Positions 1 to 11,486 of a stretch of 64,000 nucleotides of DNA are shown piece by piece (position 1 is the first letter of the stretch; each line of letters begins with the position of its first letter). The position numbers were made by a program, and so were the translations under genes. The DNA is from Papaver somniferum (taxonomy: Eukaryota > Streptophyta > Magnoliopsida > Ranunculales > Papaveraceae), in the NCBI RefSeq assembly GCF_003573695.1, contig NC_039367.1:28172442-28236441 (forward strand), in the 5' to 3' direction. The notes below the pieces were generated by a model, which did not search any database, was not told where the DNA came from, and was given only the letters and a program-made list of their open reading frames with translations.

Positions 1-133
1 ACCCTCCTTGCTTATTACAATGAAACAACAAAATGACTATTTCATGACTCTTATTTACATTGACTATCTCTTTTATTTTTGGAACAAGAGATGGAATTGA
101 TAAATACTTGATTTTTTGTATTTTTCTTTTTTG

Positions 134-173
<40 letters not shown>

Positions 174-1009
174 AAAATTGAAACACTTTTGATACATAAC
201 AAAAGAAACAAAAATTACATGACACTTTGCAAGAGGTAGCCCTTTTTGATGCACCCAGTTAAATTCGATGGTTGTCTTTCTTAATGTAACCTCCACCTTC
301 TATCCCAACCAACCAAAGAACAAGCTAGTCAAGTTTCGTTCAGTATTCTAAAGTGATTGGCAATCGTAACTTCCTATCAAACCCTTGAAGATCGAGGCCA
401 TACATGTATTGGTAGATCGTGCGCGTGCAAATTTCTTATCACTATGTGAATTGTGCTAGAATCAGGGTGCCTAAATATCTAGACTAAGACTCCTAATAAT
501 TACATATTTGCACAAGAGTCAACATTTCAAGGTAAATGAGCTCCATTTTTATGATTTTTCATTTTTTTTTTTTTTTTTTTTTTTCAAAAAGAAGTTTTGT
601 TTTCAATTATGGCATATTATCGTGGTATCTACTCTATACCCCCAAACCTAAACTAAACATTGTCCTCAATGTTTCAAAATATGGAAAGAATTATAAAACA
701 TATGAAGAGGAACATGCTGAGTAGAGTAAAAGGAGAGAGAATACCCGATTGTACGGCGAAAGCTCGATTAAAACTCCGTTATTCAAGGCAAAAATCCATC
801 ATATTAGGAGTCACAATGGATGAGCACAAAATATATACAAAAGGAAATTTAACTAACACATTATCTACAAGAAAATTTGGTTTTTAATGGGATTGGACTT
901 TTTGGGAAAATTTGGTTTTGTCGGGAGACATTTGGTTTTGATGGGAAAAAGAAAAATTTTGGTTTTTAGGGAAACATTTGGAAAACTTTTTGGTTATTTA
1001 GGGAAAGAG
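1..1009 (-). mobile_element. 3' non-coding part of Athila-type element, unresolved
   Basis: This stretch lies downstream (on the minus strand) of the integrase region. It holds no conserved protein that I recognise. Athila-group elements often have a long region between pol and the 3' LTR, sometimes with an env-like frame; no such frame is visible here. A long T run at about 140-172 and another at about 563-584 read as A runs in the element's direction. The sequence that starts the 5' LTR (TGATGAGTGCC on the minus strand) is not found here, so the 3' LTR must lie beyond base 1 or be lost. Confidence 0.55.
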
Positions 1010-2295
1010 TGGACCAGTTTAGTCCACATAGACCGGGTCCTCCAGGTTGGTTGTTTCAATGTCGGGTGGAATGGTCAAGGAATGGCTTTAATCTCTGCCC
1101 GTTGACTTTGAAAACGTTCTTGTTGGAACATCCTCCAGCTCTACAGCTCCATGAGGAAAAACTGTGCGTACTAGGTACGGACCCTTCCATCTGGAACGCA
1201 GTTTTCCTGGAAAAAGATGTAATCGGGAGTCATACAGCAAACTTTCTGACCAGGAGTGAAGGATTTGCGCAGAATACGCTTATCATGAAACATCTTCATC
1301 TTCTGCTTATTAACTTGGCACTATCATAAGCCTCATTTCTCAATTCTTCCAACTCGTTGAGTTGAAGTTTCCTTTGAATTCCAGCTTCGTCCAGAGAGAA
1401 GTTCAGCTCTTTGATTGCCCAGTAGGCACGATGTTCTAATTCCACAGGTAGATGGCACGGCTTTCCATACACTAGACGATAGGGGGACATGCCAATTGGT
1501 GTCTTATAAGCTGTTCTATAGGCCCACAAAGCATCATTCAATCTCAATGACCAATCTTTCCTACGGGTTTACCGTCTTCTCCAGAATGTGCTTAATTTCC
1601 CTATTAGAAACTTCTACTTGTCCACTCGTCTGAGGGTGGTACGGAGTAGCAACCTTGTGAGTTATGCCATACTTGCGTACTAAAGACTCAAAGTACTTGT
1701 TACGAAAATGTGAACCGCCGTCACTGATGATAGCTCTAGGGGTACCAAAACGTGCAAATATGTTTTCCTTTAGAAATGAAAGTACCACCTTGTGGTCATT
1801 TGTTCTGGTTGCTATGGCTTCTACCCACTTAGAAACGTAATCAACTGCGACTAGGATGTACAATCTACCGTCAGAAATAGGGAATGGACCCATGAAGTCG
1901 ATCCCCCAAACATCAAAAATCTCCACAATCAAAATGGGGTTCAATGGCATCATGTTTCTCCTCGAAATGCTTCCTAGCTTTTGACAGCGTTCACAAGCAA
2001 CACAATAATCATGGCAATCCTTGAACAATGATGGCCAATAGAATCCACACTGCAAGATCTTTGCAGCGGTTTTCTTGGCACTGAAATGGCCTCCACATGC
2101 TTGGTCATGACAGAAAGATATCACATCTTTCTGTTCAGTGTTGGGGACACATCTCCTAATGATTTGGTCCGGGCAGTACTTAAACAAATATGGGTCATCC
2201 CAAAGGAAATGTTTAACTTCAGCCAAAACTTTAGCGGTCTTGTCTCGACCAATGTGAGGGCATCCTACCTGCAGCAGGTAGTTAACATGTCGCAA
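1010..2295 (-). pseudogene. Athila-type retrotransposon integrase (decayed)
   Basis: This is the integrase end of the Athila polyprotein, which inserts the element's DNA copy into the genome. On the minus strand the zinc-binding His/Cys part is visible (GGHFSAKK, then [11 protein letters not shown]). The catalytic core follows with the three acidic residues of the DDE triad: D in [11 protein letters not shown] in IISDGGSHF and E in [10 protein letters not shown]. The stretch with [20 protein letters not shown] and [17 protein letters not shown] is typical of this plant clade. The frame breaks near 1550, and the C-terminal part continues in other frames to about 1010. Without an open reading frame it should be inactive. 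Clade assignment rests on motif memory. Confidence 0.85.
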
Positions 2296-2299
2296 ACCA

Positions 2300-3704
2300 A
2301 GGAAGGTCTGACAGACATCAATTGCTCATCAGGAATGATTCTCTAATTAGCATGGACTCATCAATAGACTCAAAGTTAATCTAGACAAATGATCAGCAAC
2401 CACATTCTCACAACCTTTCTTATCACGGATTTCGAGATCGAATTCCTGTAATAAAGAGTATATAGAGGCGAGCTTTAGCATCCTTCTTGGAAAGAAGATA
2501 CTTCAAAGCCGCATGGTCAGTGTATATGATGATCTTAGATCCTATAGATAAGATCTAAACTTGTCTAATGCGAAAACGACGGCAAGCAATTCCTTCTCGG
2601 TAGTTGTGTAATTGAGTTGGGCATCATTAAGGGTTTTGCTAGCATAGTATATCACATATGGTAGTCTATCAACACGCTGTCCTAAACACAAGCACCAAGC
2701 AACATCAAGGCATCACACATGAGTTCAAACGGTAGTTTCCCAGTTGGGTGGTCGGACTATAGGAGCGGCGGTGAGAAGAGTTTTTAATTCCTCCCAAGCT
2801 TTCACACAAGCATCATCGAAATTGAAGGTAATCTTTGGCGAGTAGACTACACAGAGGTCTTGAGATTTTGCTAAAGTCTTTGATGAATCGCCGGTAAAAA
2901 CCAGCATGACCTAAAAATGATCGAATTTCCCTCACAGAGCGGGGTTTTGGTAAATGTCGGATGAGGTCTACTTTAGCTTTATCTACTTCAATGCCTTTTC
3001 CGAGATGATGTGTCCTAGAACTATTCCTGAATTCACCATAAAATGGCACTTTTCCCAATTTAGAACAAGGTTCCTTTTCTTACATCTGGACAGCACAAGG
3101 GTAAGATGTCTTAAACATTTATCAAACGAAGAACCGAACACGGAGAAATCATCCATGAAGATCTCGAGAAAACTATCTATCATGTCAGAAAAAATGCTCA
3201 TCATGCATCGCTGAAAAGTAGCAGGTGCATTACACAACCCAAAGGGCATGCGTCTATAAGCAAATGTCCCAAAGGGACACGTGAACGTAGTTTTTTCCTG
3301 ATCTTCTGGTGCAATGTGAATTTGGTTATAACCGGAAAAGCCATCTAGAAAACAGTAGTGACTGTGTCCAGACACACGTTCTAGCATTTGGTCTATGAAA
3401 GGGAGCGGGAAGTGATCCTTCCTAGTTACTGTGTTCAACTTTCTGTAGTCGATACATACTCGCCATCCTGTGGTTGTACGTGAGGGACTAACTCATTCTT
3501 GTCGTTCTGAACTACAGTAATGCCTGACTTCTTAGGCACAACTTGAATGGGACTAACCCATTTACTATCTGGTATTGGGTATATGATACCCGCATCAAGT
3601 AGTTTCAGGATTTCTCCTTTGACTACATCTCTCATGTTAGGATTAAGTCTCCTTTGCATTTCCCTAGATGGTTTGGCATTCTCTTCGAGATTAATGTGGT
3701 GCAT
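2300..3704 (-). pseudogene. Athila-type reverse transcriptase / RNase H (decayed)
   Basis: Reverse transcriptase of the minus-strand Athila-type element. The N-terminal part (residues like GIIYPIPDSKWVSPIQVVPKK) is in one frame at 3435-3704. The core is in another at 2983-3438, with FLDGFSGYNQI, RRMPFGLCNAPATFQRCM and the active-site box FMDDFSVFG (the YxDD motif in its Athila form). The connection to RNase H (VREIRSFLGHAGFYRRFIKDFS) and part of RNase H follow in further frames down to about 2725. From 2300 to 2725 only fragments of RNase H can be followed. At least three frame changes make this non-functional. Confidence 0.88.
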
Positions 3705-3880
3705 GCAAATGGTGGGGCTTTCCTTTGAGGTCTGAGATGGTCCATCCTAAGGCCTCTTTGTGTTCCTTAAGTACTTCTAAGAGCTTACTTTCCTGTTCCG
3801 TGTCTAAACATGATGAAATAATGACAGGTAAGTATCAGAAGAACCTAGGAATGCGTACTTCAACGTACTAGGCAATGTTT

Positions 3881-4666
3881 TCAATTCAAGCTTGGGTGGC
3901 TCAACAATGGATGGAATGAGCTTGGAATCAGAGAGTAAGGGTGGTTCCACTTCATATCTTCTTCAGTGACGTCCATTTGAGGTACAGATTCGAGCAGAGA
4001 TAGGACGTCACTACAGTATGCATCATCATAGGAATCTGAGTTAAAGTTCTCCATACATGCTTGAAAGGGGTCGACGGATAGAATGTTAGTCAACGAATCT
4101 TGTATTAATCCTTCAATCATATTAACTTCATGCACATCATCATCATCAAGATTCACAGGTTGTTGACTAATATCGAACACATTCAATTCTACCGTCATGT
4201 TGCCAAAAGACAGTTTCAACACTCCATTACGACAATTAATGATTGCGTTGGACGTAGCCAAGAAAGGACGTCCTAAGATGACAGGAATGTGACAGTCTGG
4301 GTTTTGTACAGGTTGAGTGTCTAAGACAATGAAGTCTACGGGAAAATAGAATTTGTCAACCTTGATCAAAACGTCTTCGACCACTCCACGAGGAATCTTG
4401 ACAGATCGGTCTGCCAGTTGTAGAGTGATAGATGTTGGCTTCAACTCCCCAAGACCTAACTGCTCATAAACAGAATATGGCAGTAGGTTAACACTTGCAC
4501 CTAGGTCTAATAACGCTTTATTGACCGTGTGTTCTCCTATAGTGCAAGAAATTGTTGGACATCCTGGATCCCTAAACTTGGGTGGAGTTTTGTTCAGAAT
4601 GATGGAACTCACCTGTTCAGCTAAGAAAGCACGTTTTTGCACATTAGCTTGCGCTTTTGAGTACAC
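3881..4666 (-). pseudogene. Athila-type aspartic protease region
   Basis: An open stretch of 261 residues covering the protease between gag and RT. The catalytic motif reads ALLDLGASVNLLP (the D-x-G-A-S form usual in this clade), followed by the flap-side segment GVVEDVLIKVDKFYFPVDF and the closing ILGRPFLAT motif. The acidic linker after it (VNLDDDDVHEVN) leads toward RT. The frame itself is intact, but it is cut off from gag upstream and from RT downstream by stops and shifts. Confidence 0.85.
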
Positions 4667-4681
4667 AAGTCTTTGAGGAAT

Positions 4682-6439
4682 TTAGCAGGGGATTTGCCTA
4701 ATTGCTTCAAGAAAAGGAATGTTGATGTTGACTCTCTTGAACAGATCTAACATCTCATTATAATGGGTACTTTTCTGTTGATAGATCAATCTTTGAGGAA
4801 ATGGGGCAACAGGAGAATGAGTTGGCAAAGGGACATTCACAGCAGTAGAATTGTCAGGCTTTCCAACTTGCTCAGATTCTTTGGTTTTCTGGGGTTGTGG
4901 AGACAGCGTGGAATTTGTATCAGATTCATTAGGTTCGCCCACGTTGTTCTCGATGATTTTACCACTTCGGAGGGTGGTAATGGCATGGACTTGATCGGGT
5001 GAGGTTTCAGTGCAGGATGTTGTGCCTGTTTGAAATATCCTCTTTGGATTTTGTTGGGGTTGGCTAGGAAGTGTACCCTTTTCTCTCTCCTCATGGAATC
5101 CACATTTGACCCATCTTTTGATCAAGATTTTCTGACTTTGCACCAGACTCTGGAACATCTCCTCTAGGGTGGATAATCTCTTGTCGGTATTGTGTTGAGG
5201 ATATGATTGTTGAGAGTTCGATTGTTGTTGAGGGTTCCTAGGATATTGATAACCTTGATTGTTCTGAGATCCCTGATTGTTTTGATAGCTCTGATTGGGT
5301 TGAGATGGTCCTCCCTGAGTGGGTCCTTTGGACCATGAAAAGTTAGGGTGGTTTCTCCATCCTGGATTGTAGGTCTGTGAATAGGGGTTATGCTCTTGTT
5401 TTTGAAACATGGCATGTGCCTGTTCAAGCCTAGATTCCTGGACTGCAAGCAAATCGGGGCAATTTTGGAATTGATGGTTGGGATCGTTACAAGCGGCACA
5501 TACAGACGAAGCGACATGTTCTCGGAGAGTAGTGGTGGAAGGTTTTGAATTTTTATGTAGTTCTAACTCTTCTAATCTCCTAACTATTGATCCATGTTTG
5601 CTCTTCCCTCGAAATCTGCTTCAATCCTAAAAGCCTTAGCTTCGGATGTAGTCTTTCTGGGTTCACGGATGGATTCCCACTGTTGCGTCTTTTCAGCTAC
5701 TTCAATCAAGAAGTCCCAAGACGCATCAGCAGTTTTGTCTACGAATAGACCATTACACATTGACTCAACCGTTGTTCGGGTGGACACATCTAGACCTCAT
5801 ACAAAATTTGCACAAGTCTCCATTTTTCAAAACCATGATGGGGACATTGGAGCAATAATTCATTGAATCTCTCCAGGTATCTAGCTAAGGTCTCACCCTC
5901 TAATTGCACAAAGCTATTCAGACTTTGACGAATTGTCGCAGTCTTGTGATTCGGGAAAAACTTTTTGAAAAATCCTTTATGAGGTCATCCCATGTCATGA
6001 TGGATTGAGGCTGTAAAGCATACAGCCAGGCCTTTGCCTTATCTTTCAGGGAGAAAGGAAAGAGCCTTAACTTTAGGGTTTCGTCGGACATTTGAGTGAA
6101 ACGCAGAGTTCCACAAATTTCCTCGAATTCTCTCACGTGGTGGTAAGGGTTTTCATTCTCAACACCTCTAAAAATAGGGAGCATCTGTATTGTGCTTGAT
6201 TTCAGCTCATAATGGCCATTAGCCTCGGGTAGCACAATACAAGAAGGTTGACTGGCTCTAGTTGGGTACATATAATCCTTGAGGGTACGGGGTTCTCCCA
6301 TTGTTTCAGATTGGTCCGGTGTGTTTTCCTCAGAAGTTGTGGGTATGTCAATTGGGTCTATTTGATTTACTCTAACTAGTCTATTTGATTGGTCTCTAAA
6401 GGTTACAATCATATCCCACTCATGAAATAACAAGCCCAC
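4682..6439 (-). pseudogene. Athila-type gag (broken into several frames)
   Basis: Gag capsid protein of the element, which would package its RNA. The N-terminal block (5918-6439) has DYMYPTRASQPSCIVLP, the capsid segment NPYHHVREFEEICGTLRFTQ and LFPFSLKDKAKAWLYALQP, all typical of Athila gag. The middle block (5584-5787, NGLFVDKTADASWDFLIEVAEKT) lies in another frame. The C-terminal block (4682-5452) is rich in Q, N, P and Y, ending in a helical LSTLEEMFQSLVQSQ stretch. No CCHC zinc knuckle is visible, as is common in this clade. Frame changes near 5900 and 5500 break it. Confidence 0.85.
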
Positions 6440-6444
6440 AGATA

Positions 6445-7081
6445 AGGGAGAAAACAGGGCCCATAAGGGTTTGGTTTTGAAAGGGTTAAGTGGAATTTGG
6501 TTTTAAGGAGTGGAATTTTGGTTTTAATAAGGGATTTTGTTTTTGGTTTAAAATTGGGCTTTGGAAAAGTTTTTGAACTAAACCTAGCATAAATTAGCAC
6601 AACCCATAAAAGAAAATAAAAACAATAATAATAATTACAAGCCCATAAAAGAAAAATAAAAGAAAATAAAATAAAAAGAAAATAAAAATAAAAATAATTA
6701 TTACAAGCCCAAATTAAAAATAAATTAATTATTACATACCCAAATTGAATATTTAATGAGGCCCAAGTGGGTTACTCATGGTTTTAGGCTTACTTGGTTA
6801 AGGAGGGAAGCCCAGTTAGGCTTTTGTTCCCTTTTAGTTGCACAGCCCAGTTGGGCTTTAGGATCGTCCTAAGCAGCTCTCTCTCAAGCCCAGCAGCAGT
6901 AGCAACGAAGCCCAGCTCACAGAAGACCACGAGCCCAGCAGCACTTGGCAAGCCCAGTTCAGTTGAAGTTGGTGAAGCCCAATTCAGAGAAGTACAAGCC
7001 CACCAGTAGAAGGCAGAGCCCAGCAGCTTCAGTTGGCAGCCCAGTTGCTTTGGCTTGGCAGCAGCAGTTGCTTTGGTTCAC

Positions 7082-7112
<31 letters not shown>

Positions 7113-7277
7113 TCAGTGGCACCAGTTCAGGAACTTCAGCTTCACTGCAGTTCCAACAACAACAGCAGCTTTGGCAGTAGCTTGGAAAGTGAACAAGATA
7201 GAAATGAGCACACACAACTCTGCAAGCACAGCAAGGCCACAACAGCTATGAAAACTTCAAAAATATGGCAGCCAGCT
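6445..7277 (-). other. Untranslated leader of Athila-type element
   Basis: This lies between the primer-binding site and gag. Positions 6600-6740 are A/T-rich with A runs. From 6780 to 7140 the plus strand repeats the word AGCCCAG many times and ends in a CAG/CAA-rich microsatellite near 7083-7115. Open frames that cross this part are Q-, S- or A-rich products of the repeat and do not look like genes. Confidence 0.6.
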
Positions 7278-7294
7278 CCCCGGCAGCGGCGCCA
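7278..7294 (-). other. Primer-binding site, tRNA-Asp type
   Basis: On the minus strand it reads TGGCGCCGCTGCCGGGG, complementary to the 3' end of plant tRNA-Asp (the usual form has GTTGCC, so one mismatch). It sits six bases inside the LTR. This is the start site for minus-strand DNA synthesis and fixes the element's orientation. Confidence 0.85.
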
Positions 7295-7300
7295 AAAACT

Positions 7301-9195
7301 TGGTGTGAAAATGGGGAGCACACAAAACACTTGCAAGTATACAAGGCCAAATTTTATAGTATAGGGATGAGTAGGGGTTTGTCCACAGGGAGTGGGAGCA
7401 TACAAGAAGTCTTCCTAGCTAAAGTTTACAGTGAGCTAAGGGCAGTAACTATGGTGACAGTGACAATGATCTAAAGTGGTAGTGAAACAAAGGCAACAGC
7501 CTAAGGCAAGGGTATTGAGCAATCAGTGACAGAAAAGGAGAAAGATGCAGAATTGTGTGAAGTTACTAAGGCAATTGAATCCACCTTGTGCCCTAATCAA
7601 GCAATGCAATCTAGGTTGAGTTGGAAATCCTATGCATACATCTAGAATGAGATGAAAATCAGCTTGCTCACTGATATGCCCCTAGCATTGACTGTCTTTT
7701 GACATCACAATCAATCACAGGCATGCCAGAGCACTGAGTACTTCCCATTGCTCAAGCAAACAGGCATTAAGAAAGCTACCCTAACCATGCATCATCTAAC
7801 AGTGCACTAGGCTTCATCAGAGCCTTAGTTGCAGTGAATTAGCTCATGCTAGACATGAGTATAACAACAGCATTCATCCAACAAACTAAATTAAAATGCA
7901 ACATGCATACAGGTTACACACAATCAACTGTTGCTAAAATAGAAATTGGAAAATGAAAATTGATTCAAAATATTGTTCACTGGCTAGCCCAGAGAGCTTT
8001 TCTACAACACCCATAACATCAATTTATAGTTTGTTACAACACCCTAAATTTCTACAAACCCTAAATTGAAAATCCCCAAATTTGCAAACCCTAATTTTTA
8101 AATTCCAAATTAAACTCACTGATTTCTGAATTTGTATCCCCTGTGCTCGACCCCTGCCCTGTTGATGTTCCCTCTGCTCCTCCTCAGCTCGAACTGCTCC
8201 CAATTGCGTCTACTGATGCCCTAGATTTTCTCTTTCTTATCTGTAGCACCTAGGGTTGATGCTAAGAACAAGAAAGGGAAATACTAGGGAGATGGATGAT
8301 GGTGAAGGCTCTGATTTGGTCGAGAGAATGGAGATGGTGAAGCTCGAGGTGGTGATGGAAGAGATGGTGGTGGCAGTGAAGTTGCAGGCGGTATGGTGGT
8401 GGAGAAGAAGTTTTGGGGAAAGAAAATGATTTGGGAAGAAGAGGGTGTTTGGCTTGAGGTCGATGGGTTCGATGGCTAAGGTGTTGAGCGGGTTCATCAA
8501 ACTTTGATGTCTAGCGAGGAGACGCGTTGGATGTGAAGATGGTTGGTAGATCTAACGGTGGTATGAGAGATGAATCACTTCGACCGTTGGATTGTGAAAT
8601 ACAACAAAGTTAACGGCGAAGATCGAGGTTAGGTGTTGTAGTGTTAAGCGGAAGTATCGAGATTTGATGAGCAGGCAAAGAAGCGACCGTAGGATCTAAA
8701 TGTGATCTAATCTGAAGGCTTGGAATTTAGGTACTATGGTGTTTTGCAGGGACTTCAGATTTTGATGAACGATGAAGAAGCGACCATTGGATGATGAGAT
8801 GGATCCGATCTAACGGCTGAGAATGGAGGCGGGTATGGATATAGAAAATGGGTTTGGGTAAGGGTTTTGGGCCTTGGGTATGCCAAGCCCATATCTTCTT
8901 TAAGAACAATTCTTCCTTCTTGAGCCCATTCCTAGCTTTTTGGACGTGCGCTCCATTATTTGCGGCTTCCTTGCGTAATTTCTTCCGGCCTTTCACTACT
9001 CTTCAGCTCTTTTCCGCTCCGCAAGTCATCCAGACTTTATTTATTACCTAAAAATGCAAAATTAAGTAAGAAAAATATTTATTCTTGAAAACAATGAAAA
9101 TACAGAATATGGGATAAAATGTAGAATTACTGCACAAAAGATGAGTTAAATGCCAAGAAAAAGGGATAAATATATACATTATTTGGCACTCATCA
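7301..9195 (-). repeat. 5' LTR of Athila-type element
   Basis: An LTR of about 1.9 kb. On the minus strand it begins TGATGAGTGCCAAATAATG and ends ..TTTTCACACCA just before the primer-binding site. The CCTGTGGACAAACCC word near its end and the start sequence resemble the solo LTR at 26046-27817, so the two belong to related families. Open frames inside it are not genes. The outer flank is GTACT; a matching target duplication cannot be checked because the other end is outside the window. Confidence 0.8.
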
Positions 9196-9226
9196 GTACT
9201 GGCTTCATAGGATGATGAATCAACCA

Positions 9227-11030
9227 TGTAGCGCCCAGATGCTCGAGTGAGCAAATACCAAAGTCTCTTGAAGATCAGTTGGTAAAAGAATGATTAAATG
9301 ATGGTTTAATCATTTGTTAAACTAATACTCGTCTGAGCCTTAGTTGATGAAACCTAATTATGAAAAGGTGAGGGACCGAACAAGGGATCATGAAACCGGC
9401 CCTGGTGGGACCGTATGACGATCATTTAATGAAGTTCCAAATTGTTGGAAGGGTTTGAACCTAATATGGACAAATTAGGTCAAATGATGAAAGTATGTGT
9501 GATCGGCCTCTTGCAATCCAAAGAGCCAACCTTGGTCGGTCAAGGTAATATGCTCGTGTCACCAAAGTGTTCGTGTCTCAGTCCTGAGAATCTTGATATT
9601 TTCTGGCGTGCATTTGAGCATTCATTTGAGAAAATATGAAGAAATCAAAGTTTTTGTTGAAACTGAGGAAACTTCATAAGATGAAGGAAATAATAATAAT
9701 AAAATGAAAGAATCATGAAGTGCGGGACCGTCTATGGCCAAGGCATGGCCGGTCGGCCATTAAGCCTGGTCTCATGGCACTTTTTCTAATTTTATATTAT
9801 TTTCATGATTTTAAGGAAATATCATGAAATCAAGGGGTTTGTTGAAACTAAGAAGTTTTCCTTGAAGTGAAGGAGTTTCCATGAAATGAAAGAAACAAAT
9901 AATAATAATAATAAAAAATAAGAGTTGTGGGACCGGCCGACTAGGGCATGGCCGGCTAAGGCCTGGTCCCATGAGCTTTCCCTAAAATTATGTATTATTT
10001 TCATGATTTGAAGGAAATATCATGAAATTAAGGAGTTTTCATGAGATGAAGGAAATAATAATAATAAAATAATAAGGAATGCAAGGTGTGGGACCGTCCA
10101 AACCTAGGGCATGACCGGCCGGCTAGTAAGCTTGGTCCCGTTACACCTTTCTTAATTATTTATTATTTCCTTGATGTGAAGGAAACACCATGAAATTGAG
10201 GAGTTTCCTTGAAACGAAGGAATTTTGTTCGAATGAGGGAATTTTCATGAGATCAAGGAAAAATAGTAAAATATGATAAAATAGAGAATTGGGCGTAGGA
10301 CTGGGACTGGCCGCGGTACGAGCGGTCGGCTGGTGGGTCCAGTCCCCTAGCGCCCTGATTAATATTTTATTATTTATTATTTTTCTTCCTATTTTGCATA
10401 GGTTTATCGTTCCTTCGTATTTTGGAATGCTCGTTCGTGCATTCAGGTGCTCGTTAGTGCATTATTGTTGATTACACTTGCACCATTTTAGTCGGGGCTT
10501 ACTCTATAGTGGCTCAGATGCCTGTACGTTCAATATTTATCACTAAACCATGGATTTCTGCAGGAAAGAACCATGAATTGAAGTGATAAAATATTATAAA
10601 GAATCGCAAAATATTTTTAAATATTCAGTTAACAATTAAAAATAATTAATTGATGGCTCTATACTAGCAGGCGTGTTGTCTAGGAGCATTAATTATTTGA
10701 GAATTAAGAGATATGAGATTGTTGAAGCGTCATATTCATTTTATATAGTCAGGGAAAACATTGTTGCATTCTGAAGATGTTGTCGCTCTATACTAGCAGG
10801 CAAGCTGTCTAGGAGCCGTCCAATCGTTCGATTCTATATAGAAGTAATTACTGAAGTTGCTTACTATTTATGAGATATGGTGTTGCCTCAACTGAGAGAC
10901 AACACATCCACATATGCTCTGAGAGACAATATACTCAGTCAGAGGTTCTTGCGGCATGAGCTTTCATGCTTTGAGAGACATGAGCCTCAATACTCATCTG
11001 ATCAGGAGCATGTATAATTATGGTTTTACA
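9227..11030 (+). repeat. Solo-looking LTR (TGTAGCG...TTTTACA)
   Basis: The segment starts TGTAGCGCCCAGATGC and ends GGTTTTACA, giving the TG..CA ends expected of an LTR. It has no coding sequence. It contains four imperfect tandem units (see the separate entry) and several copies of GAGAGACA near 10890-10975. No primer site or polyprotein follows, so it is probably a solo LTR. The flanks (AACCA and ATTTT) do not form a clear duplication, so the exact limits are uncertain. Orientation is assumed. Confidence 0.5.
9640..10330 (+). repeat. About four imperfect tandem units of roughly 185 bp
   Basis: Each unit has the same order: a GAAATCAAGG-type purine stretch, AAGGAGTTT repeats, a run of AATAATAAT, then a GC-rich word (GGGACCGGCCG / GGCATGGCCGG) and a CCTGGTCCCATG-like end. 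Units begin near 9640, 9820, 10010 and 10190. They lie inside the LTR at 9227-11030. The alternation of AT-rich and GGCCGG-rich parts in each unit is striking, but no function can be assigned. Confidence 0.65.
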
Positions 11031-11421
11031 ATTTTAGCCTTTGTTGAAATTCCACCATCTACAGTACTGTGTTTTGACCAAAAGAATAAATTTACAGCTA
11101 GCTACGATGTTTGGATCTGGACCTGCGTAGTAGGCTTAATACTCTTGAATCCTATTCATTGGACGTAGATATTTCACCCTTTGGGATCTTTTTCCCCACT
11201 AACCTAAATTTACTTTTTTAATTTGTTTTACAAACATATAACACAATTACAAGCAACTTACAATGACTCGTCATATCTTGTATGACAACACAACACAGTT
11301 AAAACAACTTTACAATGACTCGTTGTATCTCGATTAAAGGCATGAGATTATATTTAATTATATCAACAACTCTAAAAATACCTTGAATTTGCCTTTTTGT
11401 TTAGAGTTTTTGTTTCATCTA

Positions 11422-11486
11422 ATGGCTAAATCGAATTCATCTGACAAAATTATAAACGACTATGATCTCTGGTTGGATCGTATTTC
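11422..11486 (+). other. Possible short first exon (MAKSNSSDKIIND..)
   Basis: The ATG at 11422 opens a 21-codon frame ending at a good donor (TTTC/GTAAG). Upstream, all three copies share a conserved block with repeated TTACAATGACTCGT words, which might be promoter sequence. In copies 2 and 3 the ATG is ACG (near 18485 and 23121), so only copy 1 could start here. Following exon-like pieces (near 11548-11660 and 11915-11975) are conserved in all copies, but I do not recognise the protein. Confidence 0.35.

Noticed and set aside
51..296. Lysine-run frame
   Set aside because: Made by the T run at 140-172 read on the minus strand.
6794..7474. Q/S/A-rich frames in several registers
   Set aside because: They arise from the CAG and AGCCCAG repeats in the leader of the Athila-type element.
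8237..8500. Minus frame inside the Athila-type LTR
   Set aside because: It is located in an LTR and has no recognisable content.
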